DNA of 64,000 nucleotides from Chelonoidis abingdonii (Eukaryota; Chordata; Testudines; Testudinidae). The notes below the pieces were generated by a model. That model saw only the letters and a list, made by a program, of their open reading frames with translations. It ran no database searches and was not told where the DNA came from. Shown one piece after another: positions 34,210 to 46,690 of the stretch. Numbering within the stretch: the stretch's first letter is position 1; each line of letters begins with the position of its first letter. Both the position numbers and the translations under genes were made by a program. The stretch is taken from assembly GCF_003597395.2 (NCBI RefSeq), contig NC_133773.1:69636100-69700099 (forward strand). The letters run 5' to 3'.

Positions 34210-36540
34210 TGTTTTAAATGACTCACATGGAGGAGCTTCCATCTCTTTCATTAGGAGACTCTTCCATGGTTGAATTGGAAATCAGATTGTCAGACAATTT
34301 TTCCTGTGTGTTCAATCTCTATTATTACTCTGGTTTAAATCTTTATGCATTCCTTTGTTACACTAGGTACCCTAGGTAAAACTTTCTAAAGCACTTAAAT
34401 ACCGTTTTCAAAAGGGACTTAGGCACTTAGAAGCCTAAATGGAGGCTTGAAATAAAAATGTACTCCTAAATTTCTGTCTCTCTCTCTCTGTAAAATGGGA
34501 TATACTTATGTACCTCATTAAGGTTTGCAAAGCACCTTGAGATCCTTGGAAGGAAAGAAAGAAAGTGACATATGTGAAGTATTATATATAGGAAGAATAA
34601 TTTCATTCATCACAGGAATGCACAGGGTGCTACAAAACAGAAAGGCTTCATGCAGTGCGATTGCTCAAAGTAGAATTTACACAGTAGACCACGGTTAGTA
34701 ATTCTATTCTTGTGCAAAGTGCCATGGGATTTTTAAGGAGCAAAAGTGGGTTAAATTCTTATGTCTACAGCTCATCTGAAAGTTGTTAAACTCAGTTACA
34801 GAGCATGCAACATGATTGGCTTAAAATTTATCAGAGAAAATTGTCATCTACTGAATTATTAACATTTCTTATTACAACACCCAGGTATTCTTTGGAAGCA
34901 TGCTATTATAACCAGGTCACAATCTGCTTACCTTGTGAGAGCTGATGAGCTAATTGCCTGAGTAAATGAGATTGTGTACCAAAATATGACTGCAGAAATG
35001 TATCTTTCTACTAAATATACACATTATATCTGCTTACTTATGACAAACAGATTTCTGCTCTTGTTAGCACAGCAGAGACAACCCAGCTATGGAAGAATGA
35101 GCTGGGATCTATTCTGGCTTGTGAAGCATCTACCAAATTAAGTGCTAAACTTTGATTGCAAAATTTTTATTATTGGTAGTGACACCCTGGTGATGAGTGT
35201 AATATGAAAACACAGAGATGGATTAGATAGAGTATGGAAAGCACAGTTTAATTTTTAGATTCCAGTTTAAATCTGCAGGACTGGCAGTTGGGAAAATTTC
35301 ATCTTTTGATATGTAACCTGAGCAACGCTTTTACAAACCGCCCTCCAATGTGTAAATAAGGTCCCCAAAATCTGCACAGTACTTAGAATAGTGGGAGTCC
35401 ATTGAGGCCTTGTGGCAGGCCCAGTGCTAGTAATTTTCAGTGCTCTCCTCTCCAACAGAAGTCTGTGTGTGCTAAAGTGTTTACCAGGTAGTCAGGTGAT
35501 AGTTGTTGAGCAGGTAGCAAAAGTGACATCTTTCTCCCTGTACTTCCAGTAAGTATAAACAATGCAGGGGCAGCTGAATCAACTAGCAAACTCAATGAGT
35601 AGCACTATGTAAGGGGAGAAGGAGCAGGCACTGACTGAGTGAGGAGATGGGGGAGAGACAGAGGAGAGACTAGGATCAGATATTAGGGATAATTAAAGGG
35701 GAGAGAAACTGTAGGAAACTGGAGATAGAGACTAGTGGGGAGCAGAGAAGGTGCTGGGCTTAGGGGGAACCAACAGAGGAATAAAGTGGATGGCCAGCAA
35801 ACAAGACCAAGAGTAAGGTGCCGGTTCATTATGGAACCCAGGAAAGCAGGTGGATGTGCTTTGGAGTTGTGGGGTTGCAAAAGGGAGATAATGAGAAAAG
35901 GGCCCATTTAGAAGTCCTGTAATACACTTAATCTTGTGCTTCATGTGGGGAGCACCCAAATCTGTTCTGAACTTCATAACATTTGTATAGTCACTTTCTA
36001 AATGTAACTGCACTTTCCATATTACAGTGCTGCATCCCCACCTCCACCTCTCCAATCTTGGCTAGAGTCAGCTTAAAACAAACACTTGATTTACTGAAAG
36101 ACATAAATAGGATAAACATATACACATTATCACCTGAGGCGTACTCCACTACCGAATAAATAAAGAATACCAGTAATCATCCACAGGCTATCAGAAAATA
36201 GAGAATTTCACAAATTAATATATCTGCCGTATTAGGAGGGGCAGCATATATTAAGTTAGTCTATTCCCAAGGCACTAATACCCAGTGTGATCAGAATGTA
36301 TATTTTTCTTTGTGGAAAAAATGTATTTTTTTCAATTATTGCATTTGAATCGTATCGTTTGCACTAAAGAAAAGGAACCGTGCAGTATTGCTGAAGGGAA
36401 AGTTTCAGATAAAGCAGTATAGATACCCACATCTGAGCTGTGGAATACATGCTACTTCACCACAGATCTCCATTAATTAGACATTGATTACTGTGCCAAA
36501 TGCAGTATTTTTTCATGTGGATAAATCACAGCAAAAGTCT
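34210..36540. other. AT-rich intron, mostly featureless
   Basis: A MIR/LFSINE-like tail lies near 34485-34590 (gtaaaatgggatatact, caaagcaccttgagatcctt), and a 'gggacttaggcacttagaagcc' fragment near 34410-34445. No gene was seen. Confidence 0.4.
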
Positions 36541-36895
36541 AGGCTGAGACTGTGGTGAGATCACGCTTATGTGCTGCTTTCAGTTCTGAACACACTAATA
36601 ACAGCACAGTGATGACAAACTGCTGGAAATTTAGACAAGAATAGCAAAAATAAGGAAAAAAAAGTTTTTGAGAAAGGATTAAAGGAACTACATAAGCCGA
36701 ACACTAAGTAGGAGAATGGCATGAAAATCATCTGTACAGATTTGAAGTGTGTGACTCCAAAGAGGCAATTAATTTAAGGTAGTACAAAGGAGCACGGGTT
36801 TGTTGGAGTTAGTGTGTGGGTGCTGGCCTGTGATATATAGGAGGTCCGTCTAGACTGTCTGGTGGTCCCTTCTTGCCTTCAACTTTATGACGCTG
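36541..36895 (+). mobile_element. Probable CR1/L3-like LINE fragment, sense, very degenerate
   Basis: 'gactgtggtgagatcacgct' with 'gctttcagttctgaacacac', 'gaaaggattaaaggaacta' and the end 'ggtcccttcttgccttcaac' follow the order of a CR1-family ORF2 C-terminus and 3' end. Too mutated to be certain. Confidence 0.4.
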
Positions 36896-36899
36896 TGAA

Positions 36900-38130
36900 G
36901 CTGGGTTCACGGCCTATAGAATCTCTTCTTCCCCTGCCCAGACCAGAGCACTGGGGGGGTACAAAGAGAAAGGGAGAGAGCCCAGTGTCACTGGGCCAGG
37001 GGTCAGAACATGAATGGGAAAGTAGTAGGAGGGAAAGAGTTGTATCTTCCTCTCCTTGTCTAGGCTACTGTTGGATCTTAAGAAACGAAAGATTCTTCCA
37101 CCGGGCATTCTCTCTCGGCCCACTGGTGGGGAGAGCGCATTTCCACCCCACTGTTTTATATTAGAGAATAGTCTCCCAGGATTAGTGATGGAATCTACAG
37201 TTCCATCTCCAGGTTTTATGATTCTTTGAACCCACTATGTTCGCTCACTTTTAAACCACAAGGCGGAATTGAACCTACACCACCTGGAGTCTGAAAGAGT
37301 TCACACTATTTCCGCCTCCACTTCACCCCTCTCTCATTTGATCAGATATACCATTGTTCTATAAACCACATCCTTCACCCCATTCATAATCCTCTTATCA
37401 GTTGCCCCCACGTGACTACTTGCATTAGTTCCACCTGAAGTCCAAAGCCCCTTCTGAAGCTGTGCTTCCTGGGAGGAAAGTTTTGCTTTTCCCAAAGCCA
37501 CGCCTAAATATCTTTTGCATCATCTCTTACCTTCAGAAAATCCTGACCCGGGCACCAAAGAGTGAAGGGGGCATAAACTTTACATTGACATTGTGACTTA
37601 AGTGTTTTCTACAGTAATCTCCAGAGGAAAATATGCTTTATAATAACATATATAACTATATGCAATACAACCCTAGAAAACATTAATATATTTTCTTCAG
37701 TTTTAAAAAGGTCCTACTTAAACAGTTGCTTCTCCTATCCCCTCAGCTAGCATTTAGTTGCTCCTCTCCTTTTAAAATATAGGGATTTATTTATTTAATT
37801 TTTGTAAAAAGGAGAATACGTTGAAAAATGACAAGGGCAATTCTGATGGTGGGTGGGCAGGTAGGTGGCATGTGCTAGAAGTGCACAGAAGAAACATCTT
37901 TTGTGTTTAATACAACAGTGTATAAATCAGTCTAATTCTGAATAAAGATGGGTGATAATTCCATGTTCCTAATTCCTAAAGGGTCAAAAGATTTATCTTT
38001 CCATCCATTTGGACTTTGCATTCCTGGCCTATTCAAAACTCTTAGGAAGTTTTGGGTGCACAACAATGCCAACTTGGGTCAGTAGAGACCATGTAACCTT
38101 CAGCAAGGCGGGTGCGTATGCTGGATTCAC
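36900..38130. other. Intronic stretch without recognised features
   Basis: Nothing was recognised. Open frames of 69-100 codons at 36862-37164 are unremarkable. Confidence 0.4.
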
Positions 38131-38134
38131 CATA

Positions 38135-38241
38135 AGGTTGCCAACACCCCTGGAGTCTCCAGAAACCAAAGATTAATCGTTAATTAAAGATTATGTCATG
38201 TAACGAAATCTCCAGGAATTTGTCCAACCAAAGTTGGCAAC
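38135..38241. mobile_element. Small DNA element with AGGTTGCCAAC / GTTGGCAAC ends
   Basis: Left end aggttgccaacacccctgg, right end ccaaccaaagttggcaac, with 'ctccagaaaccaaagattaa' inside. Typical amniote MITE. An LTR fragment abuts its right end and may have inserted into it. Confidence 0.7.
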
Positions 38242-38445
38242 TGTAGAGGTATAGGACTCACTCCTGCGGCGCCTCCTGCTGGTCTCTGTCGGGAATTAGA
38301 TCACCCAGCCTCCGGAGTGCCCTCTGCAGACCAGTGTCCTGCTTCCACTTGGCCCCCGTGTCCCTCCCAGACCCGGTGCCCCGTTATCTGGGGTGCTGCC
38401 CCTTGGCAGTAACCCTTTTGTCTCAGGGTCTCCCCTCCCTTACTT
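38242..38445. mobile_element. Truncated LTR, same family as 22414-23029
   Basis: Begins tgtagaggtataggactcac and continues 'ctcctgctggtc', 'ggagtgccctctgcag' and 'ctcccagacccggtgcc', parallel to the first third of the LTR at 22414. The far end is missing. Confidence 0.6.
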
Positions 38446-38811
38446 CAGAGATCTTTTAGATCACAATCCATAGCATCCCCTAGCATGTCCTAATCTCACC
38501 TTTCCCCAACTACCCATGACTTGTGGGTGGACTACCACTTACATTGTACAAGATATGTGATTAAAACCCCTTTCTTCTCTACTATATGTCAATTTTCACA
38601 CTTGTCGAAAACCTACTATGCTCTTAATCAAAACAAAAAGGACTAAGACCTGATTCTGCCCTCATTTATATGGTAAAATGATCTTTATAGACAATGGAAG
38701 TTACACCATGTAACTGAGGGCAGATTTTGGCCCACATTTCATTCACACCTTCACTACATATCTGTGGGGCAAAACTCAGAGAATAATTAGAAAAAAATAT
38801 ATAATATATCA

Positions 38812-39120
38812 CAGGAGTAGGCAACCTATGGCACGGGTGCCGAAGGTGGCACACAAGCTGATTTTTAGTGGCATTCACACTGCCCAGATCCTGGCCAATG
38901 GTCCAGGGGGCTCTGCATTTTAATTAATTTTAAAGGAAGCTTCTTAAACATTTTGAAATCTTATTTACTTTACATACAGCAATGGTTTAGTTATATATTA
39001 TAGACTTACAGAAAGAGACCTTCTAATAATGTTAAAATGTATGACTGGCACGCGAAACCTTAAATTAGAGTGAATAAATGAAGACTCGGCACACCACTTG
39101 TGAAAGGTTGCCGATCCCTG
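38812..39120. mobile_element. hAT-like non-autonomous element, 309 bp
   Basis: Left end CAGGAGTAGGCAACC and right end GGTTGCCGATCCCTG are inverted. The flanks ATATATCA (38804-38811) and ATACAACA (39121-39128) agree at 6 of 8 positions, a decayed 8-bp duplication. The inside carries 'tggcacgggtgccgaagg' and 'agactcggcacaccact', a common amniote repeat. Confidence 0.8.
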
Positions 39121-39129
39121 ATACAACAC

Positions 39130-39938
39130 ATTCTGCATGGAATGAGGTTAGAGTATCTCCTATAAGAATACTAAATCTGTCTTGGTCCATCTCACCTTGC
39201 CTGTGTGGATTAGTGGGCTTCACTTTGGCTCTTAGTGTATCTGCTCAGGTAAGTGTTTCTGAAAAAAAATTAAAAAAAATTATGGGACCAAGCCCACAAA
39301 AAGTAGTGAGCACAGTGCTTACTCCCAGGCTCAATAATTCTTCATATTATTGCAAAATATATTGATGCAAAAGCAGAATCTAAATTCTGTAAATATGACA
39401 GAAGGAAAATTAATGTATAGAACATGGCCTGGGGGGTTCTGTTGTACTTCTTTATTGTTCTGAAATTAAAAAGTCACAGAGAGTAAATTATTTATGAGAG
39501 AAACATCTGTTTTATATGGTTAATTCACCAGCATAGTTAGGTTCTACATTCTGCATGTGCTGTCATCTGAAAACAGCAGAACCTGCCTTTTTTATGCCTA
39601 CTATCTGTTAAGATTTTATGTATAATTACAATCATATCTGACAGTAACAAAAAACAGATAAACCCCTCAAAAAAAAAGACAACCAGAAACAAAACAAAAA
39701 CCAGATCAACCAAATAAATAAAACAAACTTTGTATATAAACTAAAGTCGTTGTTGTTATGGCAAGGTAATATTCTACATTTTGCCCTGATTCACCACAGG
39801 ACTAGCATGTTTATCATTAAGCATGTTAGCTGTGGGGTTTTTGCACCTTTCTCTGAAGTATCTGTTACTTGGTACTGTTGAAAACAAGATACTGGAGTAA
39901 GTGAACCACTGCTCTGATGCAATAGGGTGGTTTCTGTC
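39130..39938. other. Intronic stretch without recognised features
   Basis: A-rich near 39660-39730; nothing else was recognised. Confidence 0.4.
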
Positions 39939-39941
39939 TGA

Positions 39942-42089
39942 GGGTACGTCTACACTACGGGATTATTCCAATTTTACATAAACCGGTTTTATAAAACAGA
40001 TTGTTTAAAGTCGAGTGCACGCGGCCACACTAAGCACATTAATTCGGCAGTGTGCGTCCATGGCCCGAGGCTAGCATCGATTTCCGGAGCGTTGCACTGT
40101 GGGTAGCTATTCTGTAGCTATCCCATAGTTCCCGCAGTCTCCCCCGCCCTTGAATTGGGTTGAGAGCCCGTGGCTGATGGGGCAAAAATCATTGTCGCGG
40201 GTTTCTGGGTAAATGTCGCAGTCTTCCTTCCTCTGGGAAAGCAATGGCCAAACAATCATTTCGCGCCTCCTTTTCCCTGGATTGCCCTGGCAGACGCCTA
40301 GCACGGCACCATGGAGCCCGTTCAGCTTTTTTTTTTTACTGTCACCGTATGTGTTACTGGATTCGCCGGACAGAGGCGATACTCCGCACTACACAGCAGC
40401 ATTCATTTGCTTTTGCATGATAGCAGAGACGGTTATCAGTTGTTCTGTACCGTCTGCTGCGGCGTAAATTGGCAATGAGATGACTGTTATCTGTCCCTCT
40501 GTACTGTCTGCTGCTATTATGGGTGCCCCGGGCTGAGATCGCCGGGGGCGCAAAAGCAAACTGGGAATGACTCCCAGAGTCAATCCTTCCTTTATGGTTT
40601 CCTAAAATAGAGTCAGTCCTGCTAGAATTATGGGCAAGTTACTAGAGAACCAGTTGTATCAGAGAGCACAGTGCCTTGTGTCAGATCCTGCAGAAATGAT
40701 GAAGCTACATGCCATTTCAAGGGGGGGGGGTGCCCCTGCAACAACCTCACCCGTTGCTTCCCTCCTCGACCCACACTTCCTGGGCTTACGTGGCATAGGT
40801 CCCCCCATTGTGTCATGAAGTTATACAAAGAATAAGGAAAGAAACGGAGAACAACTGTAGGGGATAAAATGGAAGGGAGGCAGCCTCCCGGGCTATGACA
40901 GTCCAGGCCAGAAACATTAGCAGGTGCGGGTGAGAGGAAGCCAGCATGCCGCCTTGCTATGATGTCCAGGCAGTGTACAGAGATCTTTTCTTTACACAGG
41001 AAAGGGATGGGGCTGATGGAGCTCAGCCCCCAGTTGCTATGATGAAACGGTTATCCAGCCGTTCTGTACCATCTTCGCGGAGACAGGGTTCATTTCCTAG
41101 TTTACAACCCAGGCGCCCCCGGCCAGCCTCACTTGGAGGCAGCCAGTAGCACGCACGGGCTGAGGGTGACGAAGGATATCAGTTCATATTCGCACCGTTC
41201 TGCCACTGAGAGGGGAGAGGAGCCGGATACTGCTCTCACTGCTGCGCACTCGCGTCTACCAGCAGGCATTCCAGTTAGTATAGGGTGCATTGAAAAGGTC
41301 AAGAAACAATTCTTTCCCTTTTCCTTTCATGTGGCGGGGTGCGGGAAGTAAATTGACGAGCTATCCCTGAACCACTGCCGACAATGTGTTTGACCTACAG
41401 GCACGGAGACTCACAGAATGGCAATACTTTTTTGGAGACTGCTGTGGACTGTGGCGATACGCTGGAGTCCTCAGTACCCCCTCTCTCTCCTTCTCTCCCT
41501 CCCTCCGATGAGCATCCTTTGTAGTCTCTGGCTCCCCGTACGCTTGTCACCTGCAGGCACGTGTAGCCTGGAGGATTTTTTTCAATACGGCTTTGGTAGT
41601 TCGTCTCTGGAACGGGAGCTTTGATAGAAACGAATTGTTTCCCTATACACGGCGATTCAGATCCAGTATTCGTCCCGTACGGGTCCATATGTGGAGCTCT
41701 TTTGGATTTGGGACTGCGATTGCCACTCTGTGCTTACTGTAGGAGCTCCACGCTGGGCAAACAGGAAATGAAAAACTAAAGTTTCGCCGGGGCTTTTCCT
41801 TTTACTGGCCACTGCATCCGAGTTCAGATTGCTGTCCAGAGCACGGGTCACAGTGGTGCACTGTGGGATACTGCCCGGAGGCCAATACCGTCGATTTGAG
41901 GCCACACTAACCCTAATCTGATATGGTAATACCGATTTTAGCGCTACTCCTCTCGTTGGGGAGGAGTACAGAAACCAATTTAAAGAGCCCTTTATATCGA
42001 TATAAAGGGCCTCGTAGTGTGGATGGGTACAGCGTTAAATCGGTTTAATGCTGCTAAAATCGGTTTAAATGCGTAGTGTAGACCAGGCC
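39942..42089 (-). mobile_element. PIF/Harbinger-related non-autonomous element, 2.1 kb
   Basis: Reverse orientation relative to 6421-10833. Left end GGGTACGTCTACACTACG; right end, other strand, GGCCTGGTCTACACTACG. Flanked by TGA at 39939-39941 and 42090-42092 (CTGAG if extended). The outer about 270 bases at the left and about 350 at the right match the corresponding ends of the larger element, including 'tgcactgtgggtagctattc' and the 'cacagtgcacca' segment. The middle does not: it has no transposase or Myb-like motifs, so the element must have relied on enzymes made elsewhere. Confidence 0.85.
40429..41080 (+). repeat. Three spaced copies of a 'tctgtaccgtctgctgc' motif inside the 2.1-kb element
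   Basis: Copies at 40429-40462, 40482-40514 and 41047-41080 share 'ggttatc', 'ctgtac' and 'tct-c-gc' in the same order. They lie in the part of the element that is not shared with the larger Harbinger copy. Confidence 0.6.
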
Positions 42090-42485
42090 TGAGTTGTTGC
42101 ACTGGCTTCACTGGAGTACTTTAATGCTGAAAGTTAGGCTCAGACTCAAGTACCATGCTAAATCACAGCCTTAGTACTTCTATTCAGACAACAATCCTCT
42201 CCTTGTTCATTTACAAAAGGTGAGGAGCAGAGTTTGAAGTGAGCGTGGCTGGGCAGGAACTCTATCCTGCACCTTTTTGATGTGCAGAGTTCTCAATTTC
42301 TGCAGAATTTTAAGTTTTCATTAAAGTTAAGTTGATAGTCCTTCTTCTTCTTCTGCTAATAGCTTTAGAAGTATGAACCAAAGCAGTACTGACTTTCTGA
42401 GTCTACAGACTCGAGCAATAGCTCTAATAGATATTAACTTTTATCTCAACATGGAGTTGACTCTAAATCCCAGTGATGAGAATTT

Positions 42486-42622
42486 AAATACCAACATTGG
42501 AAGTGTTGGTCCCAGGATATTAGAGAGACAAAGTGGGTGAGGTAATATCTTTTATTGGATCAACATCTGTGGTGAGAGAGACAAGCTTTCCAGCTTACAC
42601 AGAGCTCTTTGTGGGGTCTGGG
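42486..42622 (-). mobile_element. Retroelement 3' tail with hammerhead-ribozyme-like remnant, copy 3
   Basis: On the minus strand: agagctctgtgtaagctgg, then aaagcttgtctctctcacc, then 'ccaataaaagatattacctc' and 'tctctctaatatcctggg'. The stem gagct/agct, the GAAA box and the TC follow hammerhead order; the 5' box (CTGAAGA in the family as recalled) is mutated here. It is a different subfamily from copies 1 and 2. Confidence 0.6.
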
Positions 42623-42629
42623 AAAGATA

Positions 42630-43834
42630 CTCAGAGTGTCACAGCTAAATCAACATTGTTAGCTATTGTACTGATGATGATTTTAGCAGAGAGATCCAGA
42701 TAAGATTTGTAGGAAATTGCAAGTACAATGACAGCATCTAATGTACTCCTCCTCCATTGATACATATTTGTTTGGATACTGAAAGTTCAGGCTGAACACA
42801 ATCTTGTAATTTGTTTGTGGAACAAACAAAACCCTACTTACACTTTGGATGAGGTCCTCAGCCCAGTTGTGGCCTCTTACACCATGTAAAATAGCCAGAT
42901 TAAATAAGCCCTAAAAGCTCTGTATACAGATGGAGGGAGGATTCATTCAGTGCAGGCAGTATGGAGGACAGCCATAAGGCTGCCTCTGAGGACACCATTA
43001 CAAACCATGGCATGGGGAACATGCTGGGTTTGGGGTTGGGAGGAATGTGCAGCGATGGGGAGATTCTGGGTAGTGCTGTGGCCCATAGGGCAGCATAGGT
43101 TACGTTAATGGGGCTTTGCAGCCCCCAGAATAGCCAGGATTGGGAGAGCACAATGATAGGCTTAAAGCCACCCCAGGCTACTCTTCCATTGGGCTGAGTT
43201 CTGTGCAGTGCCTCTTGCAGGTTCACTGCAGAATCTCACTCTTTATCTGCCCTTTTTAGATTGTAAAAACAACAAAACCATCTACAATTTCATGCTTAGC
43301 TCTCTAGGCTAATAATCACTTGCTCTGTTTACAAATGCAGGCACACAGATCAAGAGTGGGCCCCCTTGGAATAATATGTCCATTGGGGCAGCATTTTTGA
43401 AAACATTATTTATGTCCCTTCTCTTCTGTTTTCTATATGTGTAAAATGGTTTAGCTACATTTAGCAGCTGCTTGTTTTGAAAAGGGAAGGTCCCTGCCCA
43501 GCACTGCTTTGAAAGGATGTTGATGATAATAGTGTAATTGGATTAGATAGGTTAGGTAGGGTGCTTGGTTAGAATAGGAAGAGGTTACACACAGGTGTTA
43601 AGATAAAACAGACTCTTTATTAGAAAGAATTAGCCATGGAGATTAAGTTCACAATAGAACAGACTTGTAATGCAGCACAGAGCTATAGCACAGGAACTGT
43701 TTGCCTCAGTGAACAGGATGCACCTACACTGTATCTTACAAACATAGAGCCAGATTCTGATATACCAGTTTGCACTGGTTTTCACCTTACTCTCAAGCAG
43801 CCCGACTGAAATCAATGGGGCTATTTGTGGAATT
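42630..43834. other. Intronic stretch without recognised features
   Basis: One weak palindromic repeat near 43745-43825 (agccagattctgatatacc). Nothing else was recognised. Confidence 0.4.
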
Positions 43835-43925
43835 ATTATTTTATTTTATTTATATAATCATAGAGCCTAGCAATCGCAGACATGGACCAGACCCCATTGT
43901 GGGCACTCAGCAAACACAGAACAAT
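43835..43925 (-). mobile_element. L2/MIR-like LINE 3' end, antisense
   Basis: The reverse complement reads ttctgtgtttgctgagtgcc, then 'acaatggggtctggtccatg', then 'taaataaaataaaataat'. It matches the 3' end at 47338-47460 in the opposite direction. Confidence 0.65.
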
Positions 43926-43929
43926 CAGT

Positions 43930-46264
43930 TACTACTCAATGTGAGTAAGGGTGGCAGAACATGGCCCATAGTTTTTCTTGGTGGTTCAATTTTCCGCCAG
44001 GCTCATTCATCACTATGTCTGCAGGCTCTAGCTGGCAGTTAACCAATAGTGTTCTAGTCACATTACTGGTTATACAGGAGTCTCTTACTATTGCATGACC
44101 AGCACTTCTGAAACCACACTCTATCACTAAGAATGGTGAGATTTCTTCTCTCTGTAGCACTGATGGGAATGCCTAGAATACTGTTTTCAGTTATAGTCAC
44201 CTCAGTATGAGAAAGATGACAACAGATTGGAGGGAAATCAGAGGAAAGCAACAAATAATTAAAGGGTCTGTGTTTGGGTTGGCTAAATGACAACTAAGGG
44301 GGAATAGGAGAACCATGTTAAATGATGCAAATGCCAAGAGTGTAGTCAGAAGAATTGTTTAGGGAGGTCAAAGGAATAAAGGAAAATATCCTGCCAGATC
44401 TTAGACTGTTGAATAGTCCCCCAGGGAAATTATTAAAGCTAAATAGCTAGTCATTTGAAAATAGATGACCAAAAACTCTTGAGAATACTTTAGGAAAGAA
44501 TCTTGAGCTAGCAGGGAGATAGACATAGTGTCCTAATATGTTTTTTCTCTCTCTAGTTTCTTTATTCCTGTCTTTTTTGTTCTCTGAGTGTCTGAAACGA
44601 ACTTGGTTTGTTCTCACTCTCCCTTCAGCAGGGAAGGGGATGTGTGTTGGGATTCAGATAGTTCAAAGGGAATCACACAAAACTGTGCAGCAAAGGCTCA
44701 GTGAACACAACAGATATATTCCCTGGTTTAGTTTGATTTATCTGGACAATCGTCACTTTGCAATGACTTACTTTGTGTGTTCTGTTAAGTGGGATATAGG
44801 TGGATTTGTGTGGGTGTGATTACAGATCAGAAATTCTAAAAGAAACCTACTCATAACTCATTGTTCTTCCTTCCCATAAAGTTCTTATGTTCCAGGATTG
44901 ATCTATCTGGGTCTGAATTTATTAAAATAATAAATAGCTGTCTTTTAGCTGTAAAGACCAACAGAAGACAACAACAACTGCAATATCATAAGTGATCCTA
45001 CTTTCACCAGTGCACAGCAACGTGCTCTCAAAATGTCAGCTCTTAGTGTATTTTGTTTTGGTGAAAATCTGTTTAACAAGACAACAAAAGCAACAGAAAA
45101 TGGCTTAACAGTACAGTTGTTGATCAACTTTTTAAACAAAATAGAATAATAACTTGAAACCTTTGTTTATAGAAACAATGTTAATTTTCTTTTAAGAAGC
45201 TGCTCTGATTCCCAGAGGTAAATATTGTACAGTAATGTGAAGCGATTGCTGTTACAGAAAGCAAGTTGGTTGTCCCCCCTAGTAATCACCTACATCTACT
45301 CATGTAAATGAGAGTTCTGCTTGTGTCTCTCTCTGCTTCCTTAGGCAAAACTTGCATTGACTTCAGTGAAATTTTGCTAGAGTTTTGCAACATAACCTTA
45401 CCATCCTGGCCATAGTCCGACCCTCAGGAACAATTTGTCCATTCAGTTCATTTTTGTCTGTATTTCCATTGGGGTTCTTTGCTATATTTGTACTTGGTTT
45501 TGCCCTCCCCTTTATTTTTGTGTTTTCTTTGGGTCCCAATGTAAAGATTTAGACCATTAGTTAGGTTTGGGACTGGAGCTGGTTGGGGGTGAAAAATGAA
45601 TTGCCATTTTGCCCTTGGGGAAATATTCAGAGTTTTGTTAAAAGCATACAAATGCCTCAGTTTTTGAAGACAAGAATTTCCAAAGGAAAATGAGAAGGAG
45701 CTTGAATCACAGCAGACCAGTTCATCACTCATGTAATTCCCTAAACTCAGTGGAGTTATACTTTGGGTGAATTTGGCCCACAATAGCATTAGTCCAGCTG
45801 AAAAGTCACAACTTCAGTAAGCTCATTTCAGACGTGGATACTGTGCATCTCAGAAATCCTTTACATTTAGTTGCATTCTTGGTCTAATTTCAAGTATTCT
45901 GTTTGATTTCAGTTTTCACTGGAACATTATTATTTCTTTCAGTGAATGCAAATATTGGCTGCTCCTCACAAAATGTAGTTGTATCATCTTTCTAAATATA
46001 GTTTCAATAAAAAATCCTATGTTTGCCCTTTTTCATATAAAGATAACTCAGATTTTCCTACCCCAAAGATTAGAGTAGTACAATATGCTTAGAAACAGGT
46101 AAAGCCAACCAAGCATACTCCCTTTCTCTGTCTCATATGTTTCCTTTAGAAACTCTTCAGAGACTGTTTCTTACTACGTGTTTGTTCACTGTCTAACACA
46201 AATAGGGCCTGAGGCTCCTCAACTGGTACCTTGGGGCACTTCTGGAATTCAAATAATTCATACT
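43930..46264. other. AT-rich intron, mostly featureless
   Basis: Possible old LINE remnant at about 44185-44500 (agttatagtcacctcagtat, 'gggaggtcaaaggaataaag'), not assigned. No gene was recognised. Confidence 0.35.
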
Positions 46265-46267
46265 ACT

Positions 46268-46690
46268 AATAATCATAGAATGGCAGGACTGGAAGGGAAT
46301 CTCAAAAGGTCTTCCAGTCCAGTCCCCTGCGCTCATGGTAGGATTAAGTATTATCTAGATCGTCCCTGACAGCTGTTTCTCTAACCAGCTCTTAAAAATC
46401 TCCAGTGATGGAGATTCCACAACCTCCCTAGGCAATTTATTCCAGTGCTTAACCACCCTGACAGTTAGGAACTTTTTCCTCATGTCCAACCTAAACCTCC
46501 CTTGCTGCAATTGAAGCCCATTGTTTCTTGTTCTATCCTCAGAGGTTAAGGAGAACAATTTTTCTCCCTCCTCCTTGTAAAAACCTTTTATGTATTTTAA
46601 AACTGTTATCATGTCCCCTTTCAGTCTTTTCTTCTCCAGACTAAACAAACCCCAATTTTTGAATCTTCCCTCATTGGCATACAGGGAAGA
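46268..46690 (-). mobile_element. CR1 LINE 3' part, antisense, with open ORF2 C-terminus
   Basis: The 97-codon minus-strand frame 46355-46648 contains MFSLEKKRLKGDMITVLKYI and KHWNKLPREVVESPSLEIFK, the extreme C-terminal part of CR1 ORF2. The 3' UTR follows on the same strand to 46268. This is the best preserved CR1 coding piece in the window, but it is 5'-truncated. Confidence 0.9.

Noticed and set aside
41395..41905. Minus-strand frames of 82-97 codons in the Harbinger relative
   Set aside because: No transposase or Myb-like signature; may be a chance frame in the captured interior. Not called as a gene.
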